DNA from: Typha latifolia
Taxonomy: Eukaryota > Streptophyta > Magnoliopsida > Poales > Typhaceae
DNA: 64,000 bases
Reading direction: 5' to 3'
Assembly (NCBI GenBank): GCA_019914945.1
Contig: CM034106.1
Location: forward strand, 12,090,501-12,154,500
This document shows positions 38,809 to 51,159 of the stretch, in pieces. Positions within the stretch are counted from its first letter, which is position 1. Each line of letters begins with the position of its first letter. Both the position numbers and the translations under genes were made by a program. The notes below the pieces were generated by a model. The model had not been told where the DNA came from. It searched no databases and saw only the letters and a list, made by a program, of their open reading frames with translations.

Positions 38809-41800
38809 AAGTTGGGGGAATAATGGGGGTTTCGTAATTGGAATAAGATGTTACGGTTACTTGTCGTTGGAATAAATGGAGGGATGTGTTCGTTTTTGGT
38901 TGGTTGGTTGGTTGTTGAAGCCTCTTGAAGGATTTGGAGTGCAGATAGGAAGTCGCTAAGCTGCAGCTTTATTATTCCACCAGGCGGAAGACATGGTGAT
39001 CATTCAATGGTTGGTCACCAACTGATTCTAACGGCTCCACTTTGCTTCTATGTTTACGTCTACTTTGATTTTTTTTTTTTTTTTTTTTCCTCCCTAGATA
39101 TTTTTTCTTATTGTATAATTTGGGATCAGATAGTTATCCAAATTAATTCCAAAGAAGATGATAATAAACATTTGTCTTATGGTTCGATGGATTCTCGTAC
39201 TTCAGACTTGATACACCCGGGACCGTTCTCTTTGTTGGATGTTAGATTTTTTTCTTGGCCCACACGAATTGGATGCACTACGAAAGGCTTCTCGTGGATC
39301 AAAGAGGCTTCCAATATTTTGGTCTTTGATGTCCTCGAATTCGTCCTACGTTTCGACCGTCACTTTGTTATTAGATAGATTTCAAGTCGCTGACGATTCC
39401 AGGGGTCCACTAGACCATATATGTAGGGCTTATTCCTTGTCATAGAAGTGCCTTCTTCTACGACTAAAAGGCTTACGTGGGAATGGATCGAGTTGGTCAA
39501 ACAAGGAGTCAAATCAAAACTTATTGAAAAATTGACATGCATATAGATAATTAATTTAATTTAGATAACATTTTGATTGTATTATAAATAAAATCCTATC
39601 CTTTTATCATTTTATGAACAAGCAAGCATGTACTTTTTTGTTGTTGTTGGAAATAGCAAGTTATTTTTATTAAATAATAATAAAATATGATTTTAATTTA
39701 TAATATACTCAAAACATAACATAACGTGTTCTTTATAATTTCTTCTTAAATTTAATTTCATCAACCAAATAGTACTTATTGTTCCGGAAAGTCTCATTTG
39801 GACGGCTGCCAATAGCTCAACAAATGGAGGTGGGGACCATCTTGGCCTTACACGTAGGAATTAGCAAATCGTGGATCCCCACATGCATGCGTAGTTTGTT
39901 TCCATCCCTTGATGCATGGGCGAAGGATAACATCTAGTGGTGTCGAGCAGTTAGAAGTTTGGCGTGCAAGTATACCTACCTTTTCTGTTAGTTTGTGGCT
40001 TACAAATATAAGACGTTTAAGTTTTGGCCCCCCACTAGATTTGCCGTTAGGGATCGGGCGACTTGGACGCCAAATTAGGTATAACCTCACGTGCTCAGAT
40101 TATGGGGAGAGAATAGAATAGAAGGAATAATTATCAGAGTGCCGGTCAACTCCGACGATCTTCGAATGCGCCCTAATGTATCGATCGCTAGATATGAATA
40201 GAATACTTTAAATATGCGCAACGGTTATATTGATGCACATCGAACGGAGCGCCAGACCGAGTGGCATAAGATTAGCCCGGCCGGAATCCAAGCCCATGAT
40301 ACCCTCACCTCTAGTCATGGGCTTTTCAATTATGGGCTCATGGCTATCCCAATATAGTGGGCTGATAGTTAGATTTATTTCTTTCTTTTCTGGAAAGAAG
40401 GTTGATAGCTAGAGTTAGACAGTTAGACCTCATCAGTGTGTAAATAGTTTTTGTGCCCAACTAATTATGAACATCCGATAAACAGATAATTATATACATT
40501 TATTAGAGTTATATTTATGTTTTATTCGTATAGCAAGAGTATACAGGATAAATTTGTGTTTTTTCCTGGGGTAAAATTATATAATGGAGGTCCTAAATTG
40601 TAACTTAGCTCTATAGTAAGCTTGTCGAGGGAATAAGGAATCAGGCAAATGCTGAGAAAGTGAGCAAGTACGAAAGATGAAAGATGGGTATTGCTAGATG
40701 TTGAAAGTTGGATCAATTATGATGATGAGAGAAGAGAGTGGGGGAGAGAGAAAGAAAGGTGATGGGCTTCAAATTCGCAAATTTAGGACATTGGGCCGAA
40801 CCAATGAGAATGGAGCGTACGTACGTCCTGTCAATATTTTTGAGTGCACGAGAGGAACAGGAGGTTGCCAATTATGTGAGTCCTTGATTCAAGAATAAGA
40901 GTTTCCGATGCAAAAGCATTAATTACTTCTATATGCACAAGGTTTCTATCAATGTGATGGCTTCTTTCTTATATATAATTAAATTAAGTATACGTTTGAA
41001 ACTTAATCATAAAAATTATAGAACTAATGAGTGAGTGTTTAAGCTATTTGTTAGAATTATTTTTATTGTATGGAAAAAAGAAACTCATATTGTTCTACTC
41101 TCGCTGTTGAGACAATTGCACTTCACTTCATCCATTCTGGCTTAAGGCATCTAAATGAAGAGTCCCACAAGTATCATGTTGTCTCTTGGGTGCATGGTTG
41201 TATTCTGTTGTTCACCGAGCAAGTAGGACCGTGTTGTTTATTGGATGCACACAGAATCCATTTCGTCTTCGTTTACTGAAGTATTAAGGACCGTCTTAAC
41301 TGTCCTTGGCATCAGTACCAAGTCATAACGAAATTGTTCAGAAAAACAAACACAGTCTAGTACGTACTTAGAGCTAAATTGCACTTCTGATAGAAAAACA
41401 AACACATCAGTACCTAGCAGCTGAAACGAATCACAGGACCATCTCCAATATAAAGGGAAGTAAATAAATTTAAATGGTTGTAATTTTGCACTTGGATCGA
41501 AGTCTTAACAAGCCTGACTCGGTGGAGTACCAGGAATTATGCTCAATTAATATCGACTTCCAAGGCAATCATTGGAGATAGACACAAATGAGGATAAAAG
41601 GCACTTCCTCTCTCTTGCTATGGTGCATTTTATAGATTCTGTCTCACTGGTCAGATGATTTAAAACGTGCAGTAGTCAATTATCATGAAGAAAGAAAGAA
41701 TCCCACCATCGCTCAATTACCGAGAAGATGCCATTTCTATTGGCCTCTTCGTCCCTACTCTGCAAACTCACAAGGTCATTAGGAAAAAGAAAATATTTTT

Positions 41801-42254
41801 ATTTTAATTAAAGCTCTTCTTAATTTTTTGCATAAATTTTCTCGTTAAAGTTAACAAAAACATAAAATTTTATAAGTTAATAGTAAGGGGATAAGAGTAT
41901 CTTCGTCGGTTAAACTATTGAGAGTTTAACTTATAGTCGTGAAAAATTAGCCTGAAGGGTACCAGAGCAAAAGATTACGATATTAAAGAGTATACATGTA
42001 AATAAATAATTTTTGAGAGGTATTCATGCAAAAATACTGTCCTTCTAAGACAGCCACAACTAAATTATAGTATTAAGTCGATAGTTTTCCAACTAAAGCT
42101 GAGATTACTCTTATTAGGGAGGAACAGTAGATGATTAGTTCCAAAAAGAAAAAGAAAAAGAAAAAGAAAAAGAAAAAACTACATACTACTGATCCACTTG
42201 TTCTAGTACGCAGATCTCTCTAATAATTAATATTACTACTTTGCCACCCTCGGC
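38809..42254. other. Intergenic; matrixin upstream and SPL downstream sequence
   Basis: No coding gene is supported. The first several hundred bases must hold the matrixin promoter. A T run lies at 39068-39088. At 40291-40363 there are four AGCCCA/TGGGCT hexamers in 73 bases, and two more at 40763 and 40792, without a nearby gene start. An (AAAAAG)n run lies at 42143-42178. Short frames at 39.0, 41.1 and elsewhere show no protein-like signal. Confidence 0.55.
42143..42178. repeat. (AAAAAG)n microsatellite downstream of the SPL gene
   Basis: About six units of AAAAAG about 75 bases beyond the SPL stop codon, probably within its 3' untranslated region. Confidence 0.9.
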
Positions 42255-43320
42255 CTAATCCCATCCAGGAAATCTCTGCAGGAAGGAGATGCTCGTCGCC
42301 GATGTCCCGGTTGATGACGTCGTCAATATCCCACCGATGTCATCACCACCGCCACCGCACCCGAGCCCGAGTGCCATTGGAGGCGATGGCGTACCTAACG
42401 GCGATGACACGTGTGTCACGGAGGACTCCATCTCATGTGGGTTGCACCCAGCCATGAATACCAAGGAAGCCGAGCTGTGATTATTATTATTATTATTGTT
42501 GCCATTGCTGAAATTGGTATTGAACAAGTCCTTCTCCGGCTTAGTCGCTGAGTTGGTAGTAGTAACACTACTATTGCTGCTATTGGTAGTGTTATCAGCT
42601 GGCTGAGAGCTAATGATAGCCGTTGATAAATCCTGCGACTTTCTCCTTCTACGGTTGTGATCCGCTAGCCGCTTTCTACAGCTCCTCTTACCTTGGTCAA
42701 ACTCAGACAGCACATGAAACCTATACGTGTTCACCGACATTCCCAAATATAGTAAAGCATGGTTAGGAACTTAATAATATTTAGTGTTAAACGTGAAGTC
42801 TAGCGTGTGATATTCACCTGCTGCATTGTTGGCAGAAGCGTTGAGAGAGTCCGGCAACGAGAACAATAGAAGCCTTGGAGTGGAATTCACACACCTTATG
42901 ACGGCGGTGGTAGTTCTTGGCATGCGTGAGTTCGGCGCCGCACCCTTCGGCTTGGCACCGAGCGGTGCGGGTCCGCCGCCGGCAAATCCGAGGCCCTAAA
43001 ACCAGCTCCTCCTCGCGCGGCGCAGACGAGAAGTACGTCTGCAACCCGAGGTTTAGACCTATTCTTGTCGGCGGCGGCGGTAACGCCAAGCCGTATCGTG
43101 GATTGTACGACGACGAGGCGGACGACAGCGAAGCAGGGAATAGGGCCGCGGCGGTCAAGGGTTGCGGCTGAGGGAAGTAGTCGCCGACGGTGATGTGTCC
43201 GCCATAGTGATCAAGAGATATCGCCTGCTCATGCCCGGTGTTCGAGCCGGAGTCTTCGCCGAAGAGTAGCATTGCTGCGGCAGCTGCAGCTGGATTGCCC
43301 CATTCATACTCTAAAGCCAT
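42255..43320 (-). CDS. SPL8: SBP-box transcription factor, SPL8/LIGULELESS1-like, two exons
   Basis: Nuclear DNA-binding factor recognising GTAC cores. Exon 1 is 43320-42818 and exon 2 42720-42255, split inside an Arg codon (AG|G) in the SBP domain, the classical SPL intron position; the product is 322 residues. The ATG at 43320 begins [10 protein letters not shown], as in SPL8. The block [14 protein letters not shown] just before the domain is also SPL8-like. The SBP zinc ligands are complete: Cys122, 127, 144, His147, then Cys163, 166, His170, Cys182, followed by the basic signal [17 protein letters not shown]. The C-terminal half is Asn/Ser/Thr-rich, with a run of Asn. In monocots this clade includes LIGULELESS1, controlling the ligule and leaf angle; in Arabidopsis SPL8 acts in anthers and fertility. 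This clade normally escapes miR156, and no miR156-like site was noticed. Exact orthology needs a tree. Confidence 0.93.
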
Positions 43321-43700
43321 CTTTGTGTCACTCACCACTCTTTCTTTCTTTCTTTCTTTCTTTCTTTTCTCGCTCTTGCTATGTTTCTCTCTATGATGTC
43401 ATTTTCCGGCCAACTAGTACTGGAAAAGGGAAGTAAAGCTGGTCACAGAGACCAAAGTGGATTCTAGCAGCAGAGAAGAGAGGGAAGGATGCATTGATAT
43501 CTCTCTATCTTATGTTCACACTCCAGTCTGGCGAGGTGTTAAACTCTTAATATAAGTGAAACTTTTACCAAGGTTTACCGTGGAGTACATATTAAAGTTA
43601 CTGCAACAACTAGCTAGTTATCCTCCACCCCACCACAATTAACCAATCCACGCAAGCTAGTTAATTCTCACCAGACGAGATTGTCTTCAGCTCCAAACTG
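43321..43700 (-). promoter_or_regulatory. SPL 5' leader and proximal upstream region, with (TTTC)n
   Basis: A pyrimidine repeat (TTTC)n on the plus strand at 43341-43367 becomes GAAA repeats in the transcript orientation, right upstream of the ATG. 'ttaatataag' near 43548-43557 could include the TATA element in reverse orientation, but this is uncertain. Confidence 0.35.
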
Positions 43701-43892
43701 CAGGAATTCCCTGCATCTGTGTACTTTATTGCAGTGGCCGGTCACGGGCTGCGTAACTGCAGGAATTCTTCTGCAACTGCTCAATTAACTGTGCAAGCCT
43801 TATGCAGGAATTTCCTAAAATATAGACACTTGGCATTCGTCCCATCCAACGATACGCTGCCGACTTACCTTGATTGCAGGAAATTCCTGCAA
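43698..43892. repeat. Cluster of TGCAGGAATTCCTGCA-like palindromes upstream of the SPL gene
   Basis: Four related motifs lie in 195 bases: 43698-43715, 43757-43775, 43803-43816 (half) and 43874-43892. The last is a perfect 19-base palindrome, TTGCAGGAA-A-TTCCTGCAA. The others are imperfect versions with 'tgcaggaatt' followed by 'ctgca'. The nearest gene start is the SPL ATG about 380 bases to the left. The cluster may be transposon-derived or regulatory. Confidence 0.7.
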
Positions 43893-45594
43893 CCCTGGAT
43901 GTATCTGCAACTAGTAGTAAACATTCTTCGAGAGAATGAGAGCATATAGACCGTCCGATGAATAGCTTCCCACGTCTTGAGCCGTCCGATTCTCCGATTA
44001 ATCCTACTCCTGAGGAAACGTCACGTGTGGTCCCTATCCATCGGATACCTCCGAATACAACTTGGGACAGACGACGCTGCTCTTCCTGACACCAGGAAGC
44101 TCGTATGCACCTTCCTCGTTGTTGGCCGATATCTTATTCACGCCCTTGTTATGGCTGCGCCTTTCACCCCCTCGACTTGTACGAAATTACGACGCCCGAC
44201 CAGAATCTGTACGTGGAAAAGCAAAAAGTGGCGTTGATTTAGCTGGGCCAGAGGGGCATCCCTGGCATTTCACCATCCCTCTAGATAGGGAGGTGGATAA
44301 CGACGGGATATCGTATCTGAGTACACAACGTGTTAGCGTATGGGAGCTTACGAGTGTTACTAATTTATTCCTTTGTCGGGTCCGGAACTCGGTTGGCTGT
44401 TACGTCGCGTACACCCTTCCAGCCTTTTCAGCAAATCGGTACTTTACACGTTGTCGAAAAAATTAGCACGTATGTACCGGTATTTGATACGCCCAAGTTT
44501 TGCATACGGCAAATGATCCCCATGTTTGATAAGTAGGTGATGCATGGAATTTATTATCCATTCCATCCCTCAAAACCAAAACCTCTTATCAACATCAACC
44601 AATAAATGGTATAATTTGCAGTTTTAATCCTGGTGTATAAGTTCTAATTCTAGCCATTATTAGTATATGAATTTATTCTTCTTCCAAGTGAATTGGCTCT
44701 TAGAAACCAATTGAGTTCTCCTAAACACACGTGGCCCGTTATAAATATACGTATGTGCTACTGAGTGACACTAACACGTGTCTATTTGCTCTTTCTACGA
44801 TGAGTTCGAGCCTTCGAGGCCAACCACGGAAAGGGACGGAAATAGAATAATATATATAAAGTCGGCAGCCGGTTAAGTGAGTTAATACGTAATTAAGAGC
44901 CATGATTTAACTTATAAACTCTCACGTAATTGGATCTCATAGGAGTTTCCTCGAAGCCAGATTAAGCACTTACCAAGTTGACATTAACTTCACACGTAAA
45001 AATAATTAATTTCCTTGTAACTTCCTCTGTAGCTTGTAACGTTTAGATATCACTTTCTACAAGAAATCATGGTACGAGTTTTTAACTTTTAGTTCTTAAT
45101 TAAATTATAGCTACACGTTTATGTTGGTAATCGCGTGGATTAAGAACTTTAGTATAGATGTGATAACATCAAATAATGAGAAGTATCAGAGAGTGGTGGA
45201 CCGCTGAATCCTCCAAGGGATCGATGGTCTTTTAAGTTGGAATCTAGTAACTTTCCTCCACTGCATAGGATTTAACGCTAAGTTAGAGGATACCAACTAA
45301 ATTTATCATTTTACTTCCATGTTGAGAAATTTCTGAGGTTATTTACAATATTTTTTCTTCGACATGTTGTTATTGGTCATACGATCGATCACTAGTACAA
45401 TTGTTAAGAAAATATACTTGCCAAATTTATCTCACAAGGACAGAAGAAAGAGCTATCTAATGCATGGAGAGTACTGCAACTTATTATGTGTAAACATCAT
45501 ACAACACTACACATTTAACAGCAGCCAATACTAACATCAGCAGATGCATCTTCCAATGAAAAACTGATTAAAAGCAGCCATGAATAGATTCTCT
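43893..45594. other. Intergenic, no gene seen
   Basis: A moderately GC-rich stretch (43.95-44.5 kb) has overlapping frames but none resembling a protein. The rest is AT-rich. The 3' untranslated region of the dioxygenase gene should lie just left of 45595. Confidence 0.55.
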
Positions 45595-45906
45595 TCATTG
45601 AGGGATTTTTAACTTCATGCAATCCAAGAAGCTTTTCCCATCTAGTTTAGATGAGAAGAAGAGCCTCTTGAAGTTCTCATGGTCCATAGTCTTATAAATC
45701 TCATCTGCACCTTTTACAAGCTCGCGGAGGGGGCCGATCATGGCATCAATGTTTGGGCTATGAAAAGCAGCGATTGAAAGCCGTTCTTGCTCCTTGTTCA
45801 CTATAGCCCTGTGTTCAATGCTTCTATATCTTCCATTAGTGAAGATCTACAAAGAAAGGAAACATGATGTAGACCCAATGAAACAAAAACTCTTAACAGA
45901 TGGTAG

Positions 45907-45946
<40 letters not shown>

Positions 45947-48126
45947 CATTGATAACATCAAAAGACAAGATAGCATATATTTAGCCAAAATCATCCTACA
46001 TATCAAATACAAATTATTTCCCATGATGATATATTATTACCTCAAATATGTCGCCAACATTAACGATCAGAGCACCATGAAGAGGCTTGACAGGGACCCA
46101 GCTGCAGTTTTTCTTAACCTGTAAACCTTGAACTTGATTTACTTGAAGGACCAACGTTAGAATACCAGCATCAGAATGCTGGGAAATGCCTAGAACTTTC
46201 TCAGAATGGAGGCATGGAGGATAGTAATTTATCCTGAATGTCTGTATCCCATCATCGCATTGGGCATTAATTACCTCTGGTTTTAGTCCCAAGTTCTTAG
46301 CCATGACACCCAGTAGACAATCTGCTACTTTCTTCACCTCCAAGGAATATTTGTCCAGAGTAGTCCTGAAGAATTCTGATGATTAAAGGAGCAGATGACA
46401 ATAGCAAACGGGTTGTCCAATAGTAAGTTTTTCGATCAACCAAAATACAAATTATCTAAAACATCAACATGCCTAAGATGAGCCAAGAGAGGGAGTTGCC
46501 TCCTATCTGATTGAGCATTAAGATGACAACGCAAATTGCCAGATAGTAGTTCCTGATACTTAATCACAACCACAAAGTCTTTTAGAACAGAAATATAAAC
46601 ATACTTCTCTCTTTGAAAGCTTTAGTAGATGAAACCAAGTTTGATATTCACTGTTTACTTGCCTGGTACCACCATCAAATTGACACGTATGCTATTGAAG
46701 AAGGGTATATTTATTGATGCAAACTCAATTAATAATCCAATCATTCTATATTCAGTTATGTACATCTTGATTATCGAAGCAACAGCTTAATGCTCTTCAG
46801 GATATCATATGGGAAGGTACTCATGCAAATGCCAATGTTCTTCTGACTTGTAAAGAGAATGATACATGTAACCTAGTTGTTTGCAATTTTTGGTCCCTCG
46901 TTCTTCATCAATCACATCACTTCGGAGAAAAGAAATACTAGATACATAGAAAAAAGAGATGAAGTTATTTGTCCCTACACTTTTTTCTTTAAATCATCGA
47001 AGCTTTATCATTGTGGTTACTCAGAATAATCATACCAATTAAAAGTCATTGCATTGTTACCTGAATGTAACAGGTAGTTCCTGCCATAATTTCATGTTCC
47101 TGTTACAAACCGGCTGCCCACTTAGGTAAAGCATGTCTGCCCAATCTAGTTTCTGCTCCTCCGAGACCACAAATAGCTGACCATAACCTTCGAGCTGCCC
47201 AGGTTGCTGAGCCAATCGGTTCTTAGTCTCCAAAGGCAACATGAAGAACTCCACAATGTCAACCTTTATTCTCTCAATCAGTTCAGCAGGAACTGTATGA
47301 TTTATTAGCTGTTCAAACAAAGCAAAGTAATAATGCCTAGTTAGTACAAAACTAGGATACCTTTGCTCTTAAATTTGTTTAAACCTCATTATATATCAAA
47401 GAGAAGAGTATACGAGGGCATTTTTCAGTTCAGCATCATCAATTATAATCTGTTTCAAACCAGATCTTTCCGCAATTTCTAGATCAAACCTTGCATTTCT
47501 AAATTCAACCAAAAAAACTGTCAATTCTTAATATTAAGCTCATCAACCAGTTGGTGTGGCTCAGTGCACGCATATATAACGCTTCAGCTTAATAGTTGTG
47601 GAAAGACAAAGCTCGAACCAAAATAACTACTAATGCGGGGTGCAAAATGGAAAGCTGCCTACTGTGCATCAAATATAACAAAATTCTCCAAAAATTACAG
47701 TAGGATACCATGTTCTCGAATACTACATGAACTATATCTCTACAATTTAACAGTCAACTAAGCTCCTATTCTGATCGCAGAACAACAATGCATGTATCTC
47801 AAAGGTGGCCCTAAGAGAAGGGTACTTCTAAGTCTTGCCAAGAGAGTACCCAACTAGCTAATAATAAGCTTTACCGTAGCGAGCTCCAAGAGGTAAATTA
47901 CCTGGAAGAATCCCCACTCCTCGCAAGCCCGATCCAGATTCGCAGACTCATCCACAGAAGACTCGGGATCGAGCAACCTATGAAAATCGATGAGGGGAAT
48001 CTCGACGGAGCCGTCGCAGATCACGTGATCCGACGACCTCTCGGGCCTCTCGTACCTCGGAGGCACCTCATCTCCGTCATAAGTACCGGCAAGGGCCTGG
48101 ACGTTCGCCACAGGAAGCGATCCCAT
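45595..48126 (-). CDS. 2-oxoglutarate/Fe(II)-dependent dioxygenase, SRG1-like, four exons
   Basis: Soluble plant oxygenase of the DOXC class, using 2-oxoglutarate, O2 and Fe(II) to hydroxylate, desaturate or demethylate small molecules; the substrate cannot be predicted. Exons are 48126-47902, 47308-47061, 46365-46041 and 45846-45595, in frame with consensus GT-AG sites, giving 349 residues. The ATG at 48126 is chosen because the upstream in-frame extension starts only from GTG. The N-terminal half has IPLIDFHRLLD and ACEEWGFFQLINHTVP (the DIOX_N domain). The iron ligands are His221 and Asp223 (ISQHSDAG) and His278 (YRSIEHRA); Arg288 and Ser290 (RLSIAAF) bind 2-oxoglutarate. RINYYPPC lies at 202-209. 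Closest in feel to SRG1/codeine O-demethylase-like proteins. No lesion was seen. A TA microsatellite occupies part of intron 3. Confidence 0.94.
45910..45942. repeat. (TA)n microsatellite in dioxygenase intron 3
   Basis: An uninterrupted TA run of about 16 units, about 65 bases into the intron from the acceptor side of the last exon. Confidence 0.92.
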
Positions 48127-48849
48127 CGGTTCTACCACTCCCCTTCGCGGTTAATCCTTCGATACCTCTAACTAATCTTGCCTTCAACCTGTTCGACATA
48201 AAGTGTAACTCGGAGTTCCTGCTTTATGTTTGTTTATTCAGCGGGATCTGTGGTCAAAAATATTTCCAGCGTTTTCCTGTACCAGATATTTGTTTAGTTC
48301 GCTGGATAAAATAAGGTGATATTTTAAATTCTCTTTCTATCTTTTATTTTACAATCCTCGCAAGATTTTATCTCTTTAGAGCTGTTTCCTGACCTGTGCT
48401 CATTGTCACGAAAGTCTTTTCTTTCAAGATAAAGAAACAGAAGGCGGCAAGGAAAACTGAAAGCCATTGTAAAGCTGAAAGCTACACCTGAGAAATTTCA
48501 AAGCTTGTGCGACAAACCACAGAAGAGATGTAGTTTGGACAAATGCATCATTATATCTTTCGAAGCTTGGACAAATGCATCACTATCAGAAAAACTTGAC
48601 AGATAGAAATCTAACTCTCTTTAAGTATCACTGTGATAAAATCTCTCTTTAAATATCACCTCATGGAAAGCAAAATCATTATACAATAAACGAAGTCCCA
48701 CATTAGTATACTGTCATACATGCGCAGTTCAGGAACTAAAAACAAGAAGAGATTGAAGCTGTTTGGTTAGGCTCAGGACTGTGGGCTTCCTAAAGCTGGC
48801 AGGGGTCTTATGTCAAAGTGCAAAAGGATGTAGATTGGCCTCAGATTCA
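48127..48849. other. Intergenic; dioxygenase upstream region and RPB9 3' flank
   Basis: The stretch must carry the dioxygenase promoter (minus strand) on its left and the RPB9 3' untranslated region on its right. 'agtcccacattagta' near 48694 resembles an snRNA upstream element but has no matching TATA box. No gene is seen. Confidence 0.5.
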
Positions 48850-51056
48850 TTAATCCCTCCACCTATGACCGCAGTTTGGGTTGCAGCAGACAAAGAAGAG
48901 AGTCATGCCTTCTTCCCCTCTTGCGGTAGCCTGCATCTCCACAAAAGTATACCATATCATCCATCTATAGTTGAGATATGAATTTGAAAAACGTAAGGGA
49001 AATTGCGAGGCTATAAAACAATCCACTATTTTGAATGCTGAAAAAAAAATGTCTTCCTCGAATAGGGTTAAACGGGCTACAATAAGACTATACAAAGAGA
49101 AGCAGAGTGAACTTAAGTAGGAATAGAGAATGTCAGAAAACAATGCATTATTTTTTCTCTGCCTCTTCTACATACATCTCCAAGAAGTAGGACATACATG
49201 ATAATCATGCAGCAAATGGATAAAATTTCACATGGAAATGGGACATGAATAAGGCATAATTCTGGTAGGCCAAAGGAAAAGTCTGGAATAAGTGGAATAT
49301 TAATGAGAATGTTGTATAGAAATGCATATGGTGGCTGTACTATTACTGCATATTATGAGTTACAAATGTTTCATTCGGTTAGGTACAATAGCTACATATG
49401 TATGCTATGACATTCATTGAAAAAAAAAAATCCTTACCCAGTTCCCTACTATAGTTCATAAACAAAATGCTTAAGTCTTCTAATTGTACATAACTTTTGA
49501 GATATAAATACTTCTTGCACGAGATACTCTACTGGAATTTATATCCATTTAACCATTATTGCCTCTTACATTAAAAAGAATCAACAGGTTCAAAACATTA
49601 AAAAAAAAACTCCAAAACAAAAGAATTAGTAGTGGCGAACTAATGTCCACTGAGGTACAGTACAATAGTAAAATGACAACAGTTTGAGCAAATAATGACA
49701 ATTCAAGGGTAGCATAGAGATGAAGTAGCACCGATTACACTAAAAAGCACTGAAGTGAAGCTAGAAATTGGTTAAGACATGTACTGAGTAGACAAATAGA
49801 TTAACAGAGAAAATTTGCAGTCCTCCAAACCAAGACAAAAACGAAATTCATAAAATTAGCAATTGAGATTGAAATAAGGTGTCAAGGACATAAAAATTGG
49901 TCTTTGAAAAGAGCAAAAAAAGAAGAAATTTATCACTGGACTTCTTACTGTAGTTAATCAGATATCCGAAAATCTCAGACATATGAAACATGAAGACCAA
50001 ACACATTAGCCTACCTTTTTAATTGTTGATATTTTTGTAAAATTAAAATTAATTTTCGTGTTTTACCAAATCAGGTTTGTAGCAAGACAGGAAAATCCTA
50101 AACAAAACCAAGAAGTCAGGACAGAAACATTTTGCTTATTTTTTCTTACCAAAATCTTTCCACCTTCAATTGGTAAAACATTGGAAGATAACAAATGAAA
50201 TTGCTCGACGAAACTTACTACTTCAATACGTACAACAAAATCAACCATTTTTTTACGAGAAAAAGTCATATCATTCCAACAATTCTAGATAAATGATTTG
50301 TTGCAACATATTCGCATAGACGAACCTGGAAGAATACTGCTTCAGGATGACCGCATTCAGAGCATCTGACAGTCTTAGTTCGAGGAAGAGTGGGATCAGA
50401 AGCTACATCTTGCAAGATCTGGGTACGCTCACCAGCAGTGTGATGTACTTCATTTCTATAAACACAGTTGTTATCAGACACCTCCTACATTGATGAGAAT
50501 TCAGCTTCAGTACAAGCTTCAATTCAGTACCACTAAATTCATAGCAAAAAACAGAGCGAGAAAAATAATAATATAAGTTTGGCATATATAAAAAAAGAAT
50601 AATTAGAGAGCCAGTCAGATCAGGCGATTAATGACAGATCCAAAAGTACGCAAGAAACTCCTACGCCCCGCTTCGGCATTAACTCGAACAGATGAAAAAA
50701 TTCCTCATAAACAATCAGGAAAATCCCACAAATTTTTGGCACCTTAAATTCACCTCACCAACCAATCCAAAAGAATGGAAGAAACACAACAGAGCGACCC
50801 TAGCGGACGTTAAGTCTTCTCACCATCTTCCGTTGCATCAAGAAGAAGGAAAAGGAAACCCTAGCAATGCCAGCAACCATAACCCAACGCAGCAATCTTC
50901 CATAAAAGAATTAGAGAAAGAAAGTTAGGGGAGAAGGAAGAGGAAAGGAGGCGGAAATACCTGATGCTCGCAGTTGCGGCAGGCGAAGAGGAGGGCCTTT
51001 TGCTCCCTGTCTTCCTTCGGGTATAGTATGTTGTTGCTGACTCCAGAGAAGAAAGA

Positions 51057-51118
<62 letters not shown>

Positions 51119-51159
51119 GTGTACACGTACCACTCGCGGCAAAACTTCATAGTACTCAT
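48850..51159 (-). CDS. NRPB9: DNA-directed RNA polymerase II subunit RPB9 (NRPB9), four exons
   Basis: Small zinc-ribbon subunit of nuclear RNA polymerase II that helps start-site selection, proofreading and elongation. Exons are 51159-51131, 51036-50961, 50484-50326 and 48930-48850; total 114 residues, exactly the family length. The start is ATG 51159 ([20 protein letters not shown]). The N-terminal zinc ribbon uses Cys7, 10, 29 and 32; the C-terminal TFIIS-like ribbon uses Cys76, 79, 103 and 108 ([15 protein letters not shown], then [15 protein letters not shown]). [12 protein letters not shown] is the conserved linker. Intron 1 splits the Cys10 codon (TG|C) and is only 94 bases, most of it a CT repeat; intron 3 is long (about 1.4 kb). 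Plants may have two near-identical RPB9 genes shared with other polymerases, which cannot be resolved here. Confidence 0.96.
51061..51116. repeat. (AG)28 microsatellite filling RPB9 intron 1
   Basis: Fifty-six uninterrupted bases, AG on the plus strand and CT in the transcript. The intron containing it is 51130-51037, so the repeat is about 60 percent of the intron and ends about 25 bases before the 3' splice site. Confidence 0.97.

Noticed and set aside
42255..43320. miR156 target site in the SPL gene
   Set aside because: I saw no sequence resembling the usual complementary site in the coding region or the adjoining 3' flank, consistent with the SPL8 clade.
43321..43338. Extension of the SPL protein by six residues upstream of MALEYEW
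   Set aside because: The extension would start at GTG, not ATG; MALEYEW matches the usual SPL8 start.
43977..44536. Overlapping plus-strand frames of 68-134 codons
   Set aside because: No conserved motif, no splice-site arrangement and no promoter-like start; likely chance in a moderately GC-rich stretch.
48127..48138. Extension of the dioxygenase by four residues (MVEP)
   Set aside because: The first codon is GTG; the first real ATG is at 48126.
48690..48720. snRNA-type upstream element (agtcccacattagta)
   Set aside because: One or two mismatches to the consensus and no TATA box or snRNA body at the required distance.
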